A stretch of DNA of 64,000 nt from Diabrotica undecimpunctata. Its lineage: Eukaryota; Arthropoda; Insecta; Coleoptera; Chrysomelidae. The stretch covers positions 19,246,741-19,310,740 of the forward strand of contig NC_092805.1 of the NCBI RefSeq assembly GCF_040954645.1, given 5' to 3'. The notes under the pieces are model-generated. The model saw only the letters and a program-made list of their open reading frames with translations, was not told the origin of the DNA and made no database searches. Every line of letters starts with the position of its first letter. The stretch's first letter is position 1. Both the position numbers and the translations under genes were made by a program. Shown here piece by piece: positions 43,835 through 57,935 of this stretch.

Positions 43835-44055
43835 ACGTGACATTCGACGCAACACGCCACATTCGACGCAGGACGTGACATTTGAAGTGAAATGGCGTGA
43901 CATTCGGCGCAGAATAACACGTTAGACGTAACACGTGACATTCGATGCAGGACGTAACATTTGATGTGAAATGATATAAATAACGTGACATTAGACGCAG
44001 GACAAGACGTTCGACGCAGGACGGGACATTTTACATAAAATGTCACTTGAAATGA
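43835..44055. repeat. Minisatellite of ~17-20-bp units in the tandem array
   Basis: Degenerate copies of gacgtgacattcgacgca, about 11-12, with two higher-order blocks that also contain gtgaaatg. Confidence 0.8.
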
Positions 44056-44494
44056 CGTGAATGACGTCTTTGCGTTTGTTTTTTGTGATAACATATTCAT
44101 TAGCCCATCCTCTTCCATTTACCGCTTCATACGTAGTAATTGAACCAATAACAACAAATATATGATATGGTGCCGTTTTGGCAATGTTGCCATGTTTGAT
44201 TTTCTTATTGTCATATTCGATATCCCGCTCTCTTTCATTTGACGTCTCATACGTCAAAATGGGACCAATAGCAACGGCGATATAATATAGTGCCGTTTTG
44301 ACAATGTCTTTTTGTCTATTTTTTGTGTTAACGTATTGGATATCCCCTCCTATTTCAATTAACGTATTACACGCAGTAATCTGGCTAGTAACAACAGAGA
44401 AACGATAAAGTACCGTTTTGTCATTGTCTTTGCGTTTGTTTTTTGTCCTTACATATTCTTTATCACCTCCCCTTTCCATTGATACATTGCACAT
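43991..44494 (-). other. Open frame across the 120-bp array (40-residue repeats)
   Basis: The minus-strand frame is open for 167 codons, over more than four units. Each 40-residue unit has a similar pattern: (E/I)YV.TKN(K/R).KD near its start and a hydrophobic stretch after KT.LY. The period of 40 codons keeps the frame across units. No known domain. It may be non-coding satellite with a fortuitously open frame. Confidence 0.35.
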
Positions 44495-44600
44495 TGTTGA
44501 ACGTTGAGCCGTTTAGACATTACAAGCTTAGTGTCCTTTTGGAAATGCCGCCATCTTTGTATTTTTGTGGTAACGTATTCGTTACGGACGAGTAGTCGAG

Positions 44601-45629
44601 CCTCCTCAACGAAAAGATCAAAAAATGACCAGAATGAACCTTAGCGATTTCTTATGGGATTTAACATGGGAAAATAGCCAGACCTCTCACAGCCCTTTTA
44701 CTGAAAATAGTTATTGCACGCTTGCATATACCAACATAGTCCTTTGTTTCATATACTAACATAGTTAAAGCTGCATCGCATTCTGGGTGAAAATATTTTT
44801 AAAATCCTGGTCTAGTTTCATTTTTGAAATTTAATTAATATTTTCAAGAAAATATTCTAATTTTCGTTATTTTTATATATAGATATAATCAAACTTTTTC
44901 AGTGGGATAAAGAAATATGCTCTCCATACATATTATAAGTTTCTTGTTAATTTTAACAAGAAACGCTTAATTGTTTTTGGTATTATGTACAATTTTTTAG
45001 ATGTTTTTTTATTTATATATACAAAAGTTAAACATATGATATTGATCATATGTTTTTGAATATCCTAAGTTTCAACAGCATTAAAAAAATGAAGGCTGTT
45101 GAATTTTGCCACCTCTACAAAAATTTAATCAAAGTTAATATCTATGCACCATTCAATATTCAGTCACTGTTGTCTCTGCGACAGTCTCACAATATGGAAT
45201 TTTTTCATGATCGTGCGTAAGTTTAGATTTTCATCCTTTGTTTAACCTAAATACGTTTAACCTTATCTGTGGTCCAGTATTTTTTGTCTACTAAAAATGT
45301 CTCAATGGGCCCCTAGACGAGATTCCGAGAAGCCATACGAGATGGGAAGCCATCCCGTATGTTCCTTATCCTATTATCTTCTATTATTTATCCGTTAATT
45401 TTGTATTGGGGATAGTATCGTGTATTTGTCTGATTGACGTATTTTTTGCAAACTACGAAATGACTAATGTCTATGCCATTAAATAAACAAAATTATACTG
45501 AATTTATTTATATAAGTATTTATTAAAATTTTGTTTAGACACCTGATCATTTTTTCTTTTCTATATGGTTTACAGCCTATCTCTACGTTGACAAAAGAAC
45601 CCCGACAATTTTCTTATGTAAGGTCATAC
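44601..45629. other. AT-rich spacer, no gene seen
   Basis: No coding or repeat structure recognised. Confidence 0.5.
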
Positions 45630-45646
45630 TGATCACAAGTTATCAT
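45630..45646 (+). repeat. 17-bp target-site duplication, left (one mismatch)
   Basis: tgatcacaagttatcat, versus tgatcaaaagttatcat at 47121-47137. Confidence 0.88.
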
Positions 45647-47120
45647 CATCTTCTTCTTTGTCTAATAGCGCTACAACCCTTTGTGAGTCTTGGCCTGCTT
45701 AACAATGTTCTTCCATTCTGCCCTGTCGGATACTTTCCTTCGCCACTGCCTGATGTTCATGGTTTTAAGATCCCTCTCTACGTCGTCTATCCATCTTTTA
45801 CGGGGCCTTCCTCTTGTTCTGTTTTCTTAGGGCTTCCATCTCTGGACTACTTTTACAGCTCGATTATCTGGCATTCTTTGTAGGTGACCAAGCCAGTTTA
45901 GTCTTTGTGACTTTACAAATCTAACAATATCTGCGCTCTGCATTAGTTCATCCAGCTCGTGGTTCATTTTAATTCTCCACGAACCATCGCTGCATTGGGT
46001 TGGCCCAAATATCTTCCTCAGTATTTTGCGCTCAAATATTCTCAGTTGATTTTTATCAGTGGTTGAGGTGGTCCACGTTTCACATCTATATGAGACCACT
46101 GGTCTAATTACTGTTTTGTAGATTCCAAGCTTAGACTCGCGATTCAGTAACTTACTTTTCATTGTTTTTGTATGTATAAAAGCACTTGGCGCTAAGAATC
46201 CGTGCTTGTATTTCTTGACTGATATTGTTGATGTCCTTTATTATTGAGCCTAGGTAGGGAAAAGTGGAGGCATATTTGTAGGTATGGTTGTCTACCTTCA
46301 GATTCTCATGTTGATTCGATTTTGTGCACTCCATATATTTTGTTTTGCTTTCATTTATATATAGACCAAACGTAGAAGCTTCTTGTTTCAGTTCTATATC
46401 TTTTTCGCTTAATACCTTTTTGTTGCGGCTTATTATGGCAACATAATTCGAATATGCGCATATCTGCATTGATCTTGTATTAATATAGCCGTTTATATCC
46501 AGTTTTCTAACAACAGCTTCTAAAGTTAGCTTAAAAAGTGTTGTTGATAAGGCATAACCTTGTCTAACTCCATTTTTAATATCAAAGGCCTGCATCATAT
46601 TTCCATCTATTCTCACCATAGCTTTGGAACCCTCCAGAGTCATTCGTATAAGTTTAACCAACTTAATGGGCATCCCTAACATAGATAGTTGCTTTAACAT
46701 CTTTTGTCGATCTACTTCATCAAACGCCTGTTTGAAATCGATATACAAGTTGTAAATAGGTATGTTATATTCAACATATTTTTCATGTATATAATTCCTG
46801 ATACTATCTTGCAGACGACATTTAAAACTGTTATGCCCCTATAATTTTTGAAGACTCGTTTGCCTCCCCCTTTGTACATAGGAAGTATGATTCCTACTTT
46901 CCAATCTTCTGGGATGGCTTCTAGTGTCCACATGCGGTCGATCAGTTTATGGATACGCCTCCATAGCGCATGTCCACCATTCTTTATCAGTTCTGCAGTT
47001 ATTCCATCTGTGCCAGGTGCTTTGTTATTTCTTAGATGTTTTATGACATTTATCTTTTCTTCCAATGTTGGCTGCTTAACTATTTGTTCTGTGTGGTGAA
47101 TTATTTTTTTGGTGTGTGGT
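45647..47120 (-). mobile_element. 5'-truncated LINE with 17-bp TSD
   Basis: 1474 bp between the two 17-bp repeats. The 3' end on the minus strand is AAGAAGAAGATG. It starts in the linker. Confidence 0.88.
45647..47120 (-). pseudogene. LINE RT and C-terminal domain; catalytic YADD lost
   Basis: 47065-46712: MEEKINVIKHLRNNKAPGTD, GITAELIKNGG, GGGKRVFKNYRGITVL. 46748-46152: motif A MYIDFKQAFDEVDRQ, motif B NGVRQGYALSTTLFKLTLEA, and at the motif C position CAYSNYVAIIS, where YADD has become YSNY. 46162-45827: GIYKTVIRPVVSYRCETWTT and RLNWLGHLQRMPDNRAVK, then a GRPRK-type block. Frameshifts separate the three pieces. The loss of both catalytic Asp makes the RT inactive regardless. Confidence 0.87.
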
Positions 47121-47137
47121 GATCAAAAGTTATCATG
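47121..47137 (+). repeat. 17-bp target-site duplication, right
   Basis: Pairs with 45630-45646. Confidence 0.88.
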
Positions 47138-49530
<2,393 letters not shown>

Positions 49531-49531
49531 G

Positions 49532-50840
49532 TTAAGTTGCATAATAATTGCAAACTGACTTAAGGAAGTCTAATTTAGTAATGTTTTGATTAACATAATA
49601 TTCATTTAGCCTATTTTCAATAAAATCAACTTTTCTTTTTGCCGTTTTATCAAGTTTTTGTTCGAATCTATGTGCAGTTCTAATTTTCACATATACTTCT
49701 GCTTGAAAATTTAACAAAATGTCTGCAAATTTAAATATGTCAGGATGTGATTTATAAAAACATTCGTTAAATTTCGAGTGAAATGATTCACATGTGTTTG
49801 TAGTAAACATAAGAGATGATGAATTTTGAAGCCCACATGTAAGGTGGAAACGTTGAATCTTCCGTTAAATAATTATCAACTAGGTAATCACAAAATTGCA
49901 AAACTCGGTCATCTTCTGGCATAATATTAAAAAGTCCTCAAAAAAAAGTCACCAACATCATTTGGATCTAAATAAGGAATGCCGAAAAACAATTTTAAAT
50001 ATTTTCCAATAACAGTTTGATTTTTATATTCCCAGAACAAACCTAAATTTTGAATTTTTCGGTACCAATTTTGTGTTAAATGAAATTTGCAACAAAATAA
50101 TAATGTCGGTCCACACTAACTGGGCTGCATTTTGAATTGCCATTTCAAAATCAGAAATTATTTGCTTCGGTTTGAAATTTAAGTTCAAATCTGTACATAT
50201 TGTTATTAATGTATCAAAAGTACTTTTGTACGAGTGCTGTGATTTATTTGTTTACAAACAAAATACTAGAGAAATATAAAAACCATTTTTGTTGCCATGT
50301 TTAGTTAACATCTGACAAAAATATTTAGAACAGCATTGAAAAGTTCCATCTACATACAAAGAATCTACATTACACAAAAAGTAAAGATTTGTGAAACAAC
50401 TAAAAATTGCGGAATTTTTTTTTCGTAGATAGTAAAAAGTTTTCACCTGTATTTGTTTTTAAATTTAAGTTCACTAACACTTATAGAACTTCTTCCTGTG
50501 ACTTAGGCAATGATGGTATGGATTTTCGTCTTGCAGCATAGATATTTCTTCGAACGCAAGAAATGTCTTTCGTCGTCAGCGGTAAATTGTTGAAATTTTC
50601 CTTCCTCAATTCCTTGTGGACAATCTTTAAAGGTCTTTCACATATATCTTCTACAGATTTCCTCCTTGTAGAATTACTAAAAATTTACCGGTCAACGTGG
50701 ATATCTGGAGCATGGTCATGCTCCACCGATGCTTTTTTGAGAATAACGTAATTTTCATCACATTCCTTTGTGTACACCTTTTGTTGACACCTTTTATTGA
50801 TGCATCGCCATCAAACTTTTCCATATTTGGAGACATGGAA
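49532..50840 (-). pseudogene. Mutator-like (MULE) transposase pseudogene
   Basis: Minus-strand blocks in order: APDIH and ERPLKIVHKELRKENF (after an N-terminal, FLYWCH-like region near 50830-50700), RRNIYAARRKSIPSLPKSQE, NVDSLYVDGTFQCCSKYF (the MULE DGTF with the first catalytic Asp), FYISLVFCL, a decayed DFEMAIQNAAQLVW-type block (second Asp region), DRVLQFCDYLVDNYL and the C-terminal TTNTCESFHSKFNECFYKSH (49810-49532). Order and spacing match insect MULE transposases with an N-terminal FLYWCH finger. At least six frameshifts or stops. TIRs were not found. Confidence 0.75.
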
Positions 50841-52554
50841 ATATTTGAATATTTATATTCATTAATTATTAATAAAAGTTCTCCTCTTTAAAACTATAAC
50901 CAAATTTGGAATTTCCATTTGTGCGCATTTCCATTGAAAACTATAATATATTGTTTTTTTTTTTATTCTGTAACGTAAATGTTTGTTTATTAATTCTTTG
51001 TTTATATACAGTGTGTTTATTTCGTTTCATAGCGGTTTCGTTACGTTTTATACCGATTTCAAAATATAAATTGCCATAACTTGTTAAATACCCTGTATAA
51101 TTATGAAAAATCCCATATTGTAAAAACAGAGATTATGAGAGAAATCTAAATATGGGAAAATATACAGGGTGGTTTATTAAAAAAAAAAGATTTTTTGCTT
51201 AACTTAGAAGTTATTAATCACCCTGTAGAATTCGTATTATCCATGCCTGGAGAATTTTATTAGCTGCATTTTCTTTTTGGATATTCTGTAATGTAATGGA
51301 ATTATCGATAATTTTGCACCAAAAACTCACCCTATATAATTATGATTCTTTAAAAATAAATTAAAGCAATGAATTCCAAATAATAAGAATCAACAAAATA
51401 TTATAATATAACCAATGCCGAAGAAAAACAAATTAAAAAAATGTTTATATGTAATTCCCTGAAAAACTTTTTAATAAAAACTTACAGTGTGATTATTTTT
51501 GGCGAGATTAATAATAAATCCAGCCTCTTCCCATAAGCACTCCATTGTGATAAAAACCGAAACTTCTTAACGACACCACAATAAGCTTAAAATTATCACA
51601 AGTCCACAAAGAAAAATGTTCTAAATCGCAACCTCGGTTAACAAGCAACAATTAGCACCGTTCTACCTGCCAAGAAACTGAAAGTGTAACCAAGTATGAA
51701 TTGTACTTAGACTGCATATGCGAAAATACTTCAAAACTCTTAAAAATGTTTGTTTAAAAGTGACAATCACCCCTCCATCAAGCTGGAAAAATTCAATTTG
51801 TTTCAAGCTGCAACTTCACCTTTCTTGGAGGGGATATTATGTCAGTGATGCATCTGTGAATGTATCAGGTACAATTGGGGAGAAGGGGCACTCATTGCAT
51901 TTGTTTGTAATTGTGTTTTTTAGAAAAGCGACGTCAATCATATCGGTATGATTTATGAAAGAAATTATTAATTGACCAATTTCCTCGTAGGTAATTATTT
52001 CGTACGTAAATATTTTGTTTTCAAACGCTTCCGCAACTTCGGTGTCTGAATATTTTTATTAATTGGATCGTAAAGTCTATATATTATGTAAAACACTTTT
52101 AGGTAAACAAATACTTGTTTTTGATTAGCAAGATTATTGAAATTTTGAGTTTGATTTTTCAAAATAAATATTTAAATACAAAATTAACTTAAAATGGAAA
52201 AATTAAAAAAAAAGCATACAGTGAGGAGGAAAATTATGGAATCAATTAATTTGTTCGTGAATAAGCCATTTTGGAGGCAAATTATGAAACAGTTTGATTT
52301 ATATTTTTAAATTATGATTTTTGGCATATATATACAGAGTGTTCATAAAGTGTGGACACGGTCTATTATCTCATGACTTAATTACTTTTAGAGCCAAAGC
52401 TCCGACAGGTTGATTTTTATTTTTGTTTTTAAACCTTTTTGGGAAAAAAACTTTTACCCCCACTATCTTAGCAGATGTGACGTCATCGATAATTTTTTTA
52501 AACAGAAAGGGCATATTTTTATTTATAAAAATTAAAAAAAGCCCACATTTTCTG
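50841..52554. other. Spacer with scattered transposon-end-like motifs
   Basis: Short motifs such as ataccctgtataattatg, atacagggtgg, caccctgta and ataccctatataatt (51090-51345) and atatacagagtgtt (52327) resemble Tc1/mariner-type ends, but I could not pair them into an element. No ORF of substance. Confidence 0.4.
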
Positions 52555-54270
52555 GGTACAACCGTATTAAACTCATCACATTCAAACTTTAGTATACAGA
52601 GTGTAAAGGAAACCAGCGCTCGTCGTTCTTAAAATTTAATTCAAAATTTATTTTACAAAGAAAATTATTAAATGACTTAAGAAGTCATTTCATATTAAAG
52701 ACAAACAAATAACATAATTACAACAAATGCTCGAATGGAGTGTCCTATTGTTATACGATACAGAAGGTATATTGTTTATCTATTAAAGATAACAAATTCC
52801 ATTCAAATGATAATGGCTTTGTGAAGGGCTGTAGAGCAACAACACAATAAAATAAAGTGTTAACGACTGCACTTAGATTGACAAAAATCAAGTAGGCTGT
52901 GAAGATATGTCAAATTCCTTAGCAACCAGACAGTAAGTTCGTAGTTACCATTGGATATGTCAATAATAAATTGATTTGTTGTGTCACATCGATTTAGAAG
53001 TCTGCACTAGTATCTTTTTAAGAAATATTAACCTAATAGAAATTATTTGAAATTACGATGGTGTTGTCAGAAAAACAGCGAATAGAAGTTTTGATGATTT
53101 TAGGTTATTATGCGATATCTTTAATAAAAAATATCCTGATCGAGAACAAATAAGTAAAGTGACGGTAAGAAAATATTGCATAAATTTAATGAGAGTGTCA
53201 ATGTTAGAGTAACAGACGCACTGTTTTCGACGACAATCAATTAAATATATTACTTAAAGTTAAAGAAAATTCTCATTCTTCAATTACAACTAACAATGCG
53301 ATCTATCGTGGTACTTTTCATAAAATTCTAAGAAAGGCCAAATTACATCCATATAAAATTAAACTTATACATAAACTCAATGAAGACGACTTTTATAGAC
53401 ATATGAATATATATCATAGCATGGAGTTTTGCCAAAATATGCAAGAATTGTGTAATCGAAATAATGGATTTGAATATAATATCTTGTTTTCCGCCGCGGC
53501 CACTTTTTGTTTAAATGGTACCGTTAATAGGGAAAATTGTCGTTATTGGGCAACAGAAAATCCCAATTGAACAATGGAAGTTTATACCCAATATTTCCAA
53601 AAAGTAAATGTATGGGCTGCAATTGTTAGGAATCCCATTGTAGGACCGTATTTTTTGACGGTACTGTGACGGGTGAAAGGTATTTAGAGATGTTGCAAAC
53701 CTATGGACGTAGTTCCATTTTTAACCGCAACATTTCCAGATATCAATAATCATGGTCAAATAGATCTGAGCATTTGGTTTCATCAGGATGAAGCAAGAGT
53801 ACATTATGCTGTAGTGGTTAGAAATTTTCTAAATGCAACTTTTCCCAATCGCTGGATTGAACGACGCGGCCACATTAAATGGCCTTCTAGGTCGCCAGAT
53901 TTGAATCCCATGGACTTTTATATTTGAGGTTATTTGAAAAGTAAGGTATAGGTAAACCGACCTACCAATTTGGTAGACATGAAACAGAGAACTCGTACTG
54001 AAATGCAACAAATTACACCAGTGATGTCAAACATAACCCAAGAATTGATTGGACGTCTTAGATACTGCCAATTAAACCAAGGAGCTCGATTCGAACATTT
54101 GTTGTAATTGTTTTAATTATGTTATTTGTTTGTCTTTAATATGAAATGACTTCTTTAATAATTTTCTTTGTAAAATAAATTTTGAATTAAATTTTAGAAA
54201 TAAGAGCACTGGTTTCCTTTACACTCTGTATACTGAAGTTTGAATGTGATGAGTTTGGTACGGTTATTCC
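52555..54270 (+). mobile_element. Tc1/mariner-superfamily transposon with long inverted repeats
   Basis: Inverted arms of about 160 bp: 52555-52714 versus 54120-54270. Within them TA/TACAGAGTG and CACTCTGTA/TA mark what look like true ends at 52595 and 54230, but the inverted match extends ~40 bp beyond each of these on the outer side. A transposase pseudogene lies between. Confidence 0.82.
53058..54107 (+). pseudogene. Tc1/mariner-type transposase pseudogene
   Basis: From ATG 53058 it reads MVLSEKQRIEVLMI, then a frameshift; a second open block (53205-53570) contains KLHPYKIKLIHKLNEDDFYR and ILFSAAATFCLNGTVNRENC; the third (53590-53930) has VNVWAAIVRNPIVGPYFL, IWFHQDEARVHYAVVVRNFL and WPSRSPDLNPMDFYI. 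This order is that of IS630/mariner transposases. The first catalytic Asp, expected in an SDEATF-type motif, is SAAATF here; the second (HQDEA) and the third (DLNPMDF) are present. Stops at 53569 and 53926 and frameshifts make it inactive. Confidence 0.85.
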
Positions 54271-54529
54271 CATGTTATATTCGTGGTTCTTTTCTAGCAC
54301 TTGTCTCAGCATATATGATCAATAGTAGATCAATTTGGCCCAAATCCGTACTGGTAGTCACTAAGGATCTTTTTCGCGAAGGGCGTCAGTCTATTTTAGG
54401 AAACCACTATAGGAAACCACTTTGTATTTCTCTATAATTGGAGCATTCTTACATATTTCTTTCTTATGAATGTAGTGTATAAGGGCTCATTTTCATTCTT
54501 CAGAGATCATCCCATATTTACATGATTAA

Positions 54530-54982
54530 ACGATGTTTTTATTTCCAATGTGCTGGTCCTCCATTTTTTTTTTAATTCAGCTATTATTTCATAATAACCA
54601 GGTACCTTATTATTTTTTAAAGAACTTAATATAGTTAATATTTCATCTTCGGGTCCATGAATTTCTATCTTATCTGATAAGTCTAAAGGTGCACTCCATT
54701 TTCCATCTCTTCTACATTCTTTTAATTTAGTATTTTTTCTACCTGCATCATCAGTCAGTATATTTTGTTACCTATTTATCTTTACGAAACCTTTTCCTGG
54801 GTTTAAAATCTTGTGTTAGTTGTCTCGCGTCTTTATAGATTTTCTGTATTGTTTCTCTGAACTGCTCGTCCCTTTTTTATTTTAAATCAAGTGAAAATTG
54901 ACTACTGACTCCATCTATAGGAACGTACGTCCTGGATGGAGGCCTCTTTAAAATTATTACATGATCAATCTGGTTGAAATCC

Positions 54983-54983
<1 letters not shown>
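54530..54983 (-). pseudogene. LINE linker fragment
   Basis: The minus strand reads ILTDDAGRKNTKLKECRRDG, then LSDKIEIHGPEDEILTILSS and LKNNKVPGYYEIIAELKK, the LK..KAPG.D linker pattern before RT. Short and frameshifted. Confidence 0.55.

Positions 54984-55047
<64 letters not shown>
54984..55047. repeat. (TA)n microsatellite
   Basis: About 32 TA units at the junction of the two opposite LINE fragments. Confidence 0.95.
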
Positions 55048-55048
<1 letters not shown>

Positions 55049-55049
<1 letters not shown>

Positions 55050-56222
55050 GTATTGGAATACAGCAAACATAATTCTCATTCATAAAAAAGGTAGCAAAGA
55101 GGATATCAAAACTTACAGACCTATAAATCTACTACCAATCGTATACAAGATATTCACAAAGATCATCAACAACAGATTAATAAACGCATTAGATGCTGCA
55201 CAGTCGAGAGAACAAGCTGGCTTCAGAAGTGTATTCCGTACCATAGATCATATTCATAAACTTCGAGAACTAATGAGTAGAGCTAAAGAATATAAAATAC
55301 CGCTAGCATTACCCTTTATAGATTTCGAGAAGGCTTTCGATTTTATATATCCCAAGACAGTAATAGAAGCTTTGACCAACCAAGGCATTGACAAACCGTA
55401 CATAGAAATTTTAGCAAATATATACAGACAAGCAAAAGCTAAGGTAAAAATTTTTGAAAACAATTCAGAATTTCCCACTACCAGAGAACTTTCCTGCGGA
55501 ACTACAAGAACTTAAAAGCGACCTAAATGCAGCTAACAATGAAGTTGGCCTAAAAATGAACTTGACAAAAACAAAAAATATGTACAACGAGCTAGTGGAT
55601 GTCCAAGATGTAATAATAAACAACACTGCACTTGAGACAGTAGATGAGTATGTATACCTGGGACAACTAATACATAAATCTGGCTACTTACTTCCAGAAA
55701 TCAACAGAAGAATGAAACTAGCTTGGACATCTTTTGGTAGAAATGCAATTATATTCAAATCGCAGATACCAATCCAGCTGAAGAAAGAAACATTCGATGA
55801 GTGTATACTACCAATCATAGCATACAGCTGCGAAACTTGGACACTAAAGAAAGAGATAATATCGAAACTCAAAGTCACTCAAGGGTCAATGGAGCGATGC
55901 ATCAAAGAAAAGTAGAATGGATCAGACAACAAACCAAGGTTATTGATGTAATCCATAGAATTAAATCTTTAAAATGACAGTGAGCGGGACATTTAACGAG
56001 AAGAAGTGACAATAGGTGGTCCACTAGTATTACACTGTGGTATCCAAGAGGCGTCAAAGGACCAAGGAGATGTCCAAATTTAAGATGGGACTATGGCCTA
56101 AGGAAACAAACCTGTACAACATGGTACAAAAAAGCGAATTTTAGACAATCGTGGGCAGATATGAAGAATGAATATGTAAGGGAGGCTACACCATAATCGG
56201 TAGAATATGCTGAGAATAATGA

Positions 56223-56225
<3 letters not shown>
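55049..56225 (+). pseudogene. RTE-like LINE ORF2 with internal deletion of the RT palm
   Basis: 55049-55515: TANIILIHKKGSKEDIKTYR, GFRSVFRTIDHIHKLREL, motif A PFIDFEKAFDFIYPK, GIDKPYIEILANIYRQ. At about 55495 the sequence jumps to PAELQELKSDLNAANNEVGL (55500-55915), so the GVRQGD-type motif B and the YADD motif C, some 70-90 residues, are missing. Then YVYLGQLIHKSGY, ILPIIAYSCETWTLKK, and, frameshifted, AGHLTRRSDNRWSTSI and a terminal block. The 3' end runs into ATGATG and a (TA)n tract. Confidence 0.8.

Positions 56226-56295
<70 letters not shown>
56226..56295. repeat. (TA)n microsatellite
   Basis: About 34 TA units at the LINE 3' end. Confidence 0.95.
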
Positions 56296-56297
<2 letters not shown>

Positions 56298-57146
56298 GGA
56301 TCAAAAATACACCTTCCTCATTTTTGTAAGCTAGTTCGCCCTAGAGAACAAAAACTGTTCGGAAGTTTGGCCATTTAACGTATTTTGTTAAAGCCTGTTT
56401 AACCAAATATTGTTTTTATACTAAAATATAAACCAATGAAGGATAATAGACTTTTCTTTAATCATATTTTCAGACTTAAATCTACCAACAAAAATAGTGA
56501 TTGGTAAAATTATTAGGAAAGTGTTTTATCTTTGGTCTATATTATTTTTATTGGCACACAATGTTATTTTGTATAAAATCTTAAACCAAAGCTTAAGTAA
56601 GTATTGCGGTTTATCTGATAACCAGGGGATAATAACCGATCATTGTGGTCCACAAAATTCGTAATCGGAGCGCAAATTGTAAAATAACTAAATAACCTTC
56701 ATGGCTATTTACCCATTTGGTCGATATTACAACTAAGATTAAAACGTATGATTAAGCATTTAACAGCATCCATAATTCTTTGTTTTAGAGTATCGCGTGC
56801 TGATAAAATTATAGACAATACATATATTTGTTCATCGTTGATTGAACAAAATTAAAATAGGTAAAAATTTAAGTAAATAATAAATATATTTAGAGTCAAA
56901 GTTTAGGTAATGTGAATAAAGTAATTGCAAAGTTGAATTTTTACTTTATATATTGAACATTTTGGCTTATTATTATCAAACATTATATAGAGCATGAACT
57001 AATAATAACACCTTTTAATATTTTATTTTAAACGTTTACTTTAATAAAAGTGTTACTATTTCAACAATTAGTATTGTACGAGAAACTTTTTATGTACCTT
57101 TTGGTTATTTGTTAGCTGTTATTAATTACACTGGACTTTCTTAACT
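56296..57146. other. AT-rich spacer, no gene seen
   Basis: Nothing recognisable on either strand. Confidence 0.5.
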
Positions 57147-57935
57147 ACCCACACACAAACACACACATAATTTAATCCCAACCCCTAGGAACATGAGTGT
57201 ACCACTGCTAGTCAGTGGGACCCCATGTCCGAAGATCAGACCGGTCTCGTTCCAAAAGAGCAAGTCATTTTGGCTCGGTACCTATCTGACCCCCGGTTTT
57301 TCCTCCACCCCTCCTCTACGCTGACATACGCAGAGGAGGCTATGAACTATTACGTCGGGCGATTTTGGGAAAAGAAAACACCCTCCGTTTTTCTTGACTT
57401 GTGGTTAGGCCACCTAACTGTAGGGGTGGCTTAATGTAGCTTTTCTCCCTATTTACTTTTCTGAATTTATTTATAGCTTGACTTTGGGCTCTGTGTCCCG
57501 GAAAAATGTGTGTCCGATCGGAGGGTCTGCAGCAAGCTGACGGCCCCCTGTTCGGAAGTTGTGTCGGAAGTCGATCAGACAGTCGCCAATTTGGCAAAAC
57601 AAGTTTTGGTCTCCTTGCCGGCTGAGTGATGGATGTGTCTGGCCATCGAGCCCGTGTTTGTCGCACACGGCCTCGGTGCTCAGGTTTCGCGATTGCCTAG
57701 GGCAATTTGGTCCTAAAGGGCTGTTTCCTGAAGGTTCTTTTGCCTGAGGGGCCTTAGCCTGATGGGATTTAAGGAGTGTCGATCTGTGTCCTGCTGTTTT
57801 TATATCTTACAAGTTAACAGTTTGTTTGTTAGTAGGGGTTTTTAGGTCTAAAATATTAGAGGGTAGGGTTTAAGGGTGCGTGGGATGTGCATTCCCAAGT
57901 GTATAATTCTCTCACACATCCCGTGTATGTGTTTT
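57147..57935 (-). mobile_element. Jockey-type LINE 3' UTR, antisense copy
   Basis: Its reverse complement aligns along its length with 24100-24864: shared ggcttgg/ggctcgatggcc region, ctcagccggc(g/a)aggag, ttttgccaaat, gtggaggaaaa(g/a)cc and a GT-rich end (here acacacaaacacacac at 57151). It is only the UTR, so extreme 5' truncation. The GC content is notably above its surroundings. ORFs in it (57225-57434, 57340-57666) are not supported as genes. Confidence 0.8.

Larger units (their letters stand above)
43745..44600. repeat. Tandem array, 120-bp period, with an internal minisatellite
   Basis: From about 44056 to 44560 homologous segments recur exactly every 120 bp: 44101, 44221, 44341 and 44461 each start ta(g/t)c.cc.c and tgccgttttg-like motifs fall at 44171, 44291, 44411 and 44531. 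Part of a further unit occurs at 43745-43834. Units differ by 25-35%, so the array is old. Confidence 0.88.
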
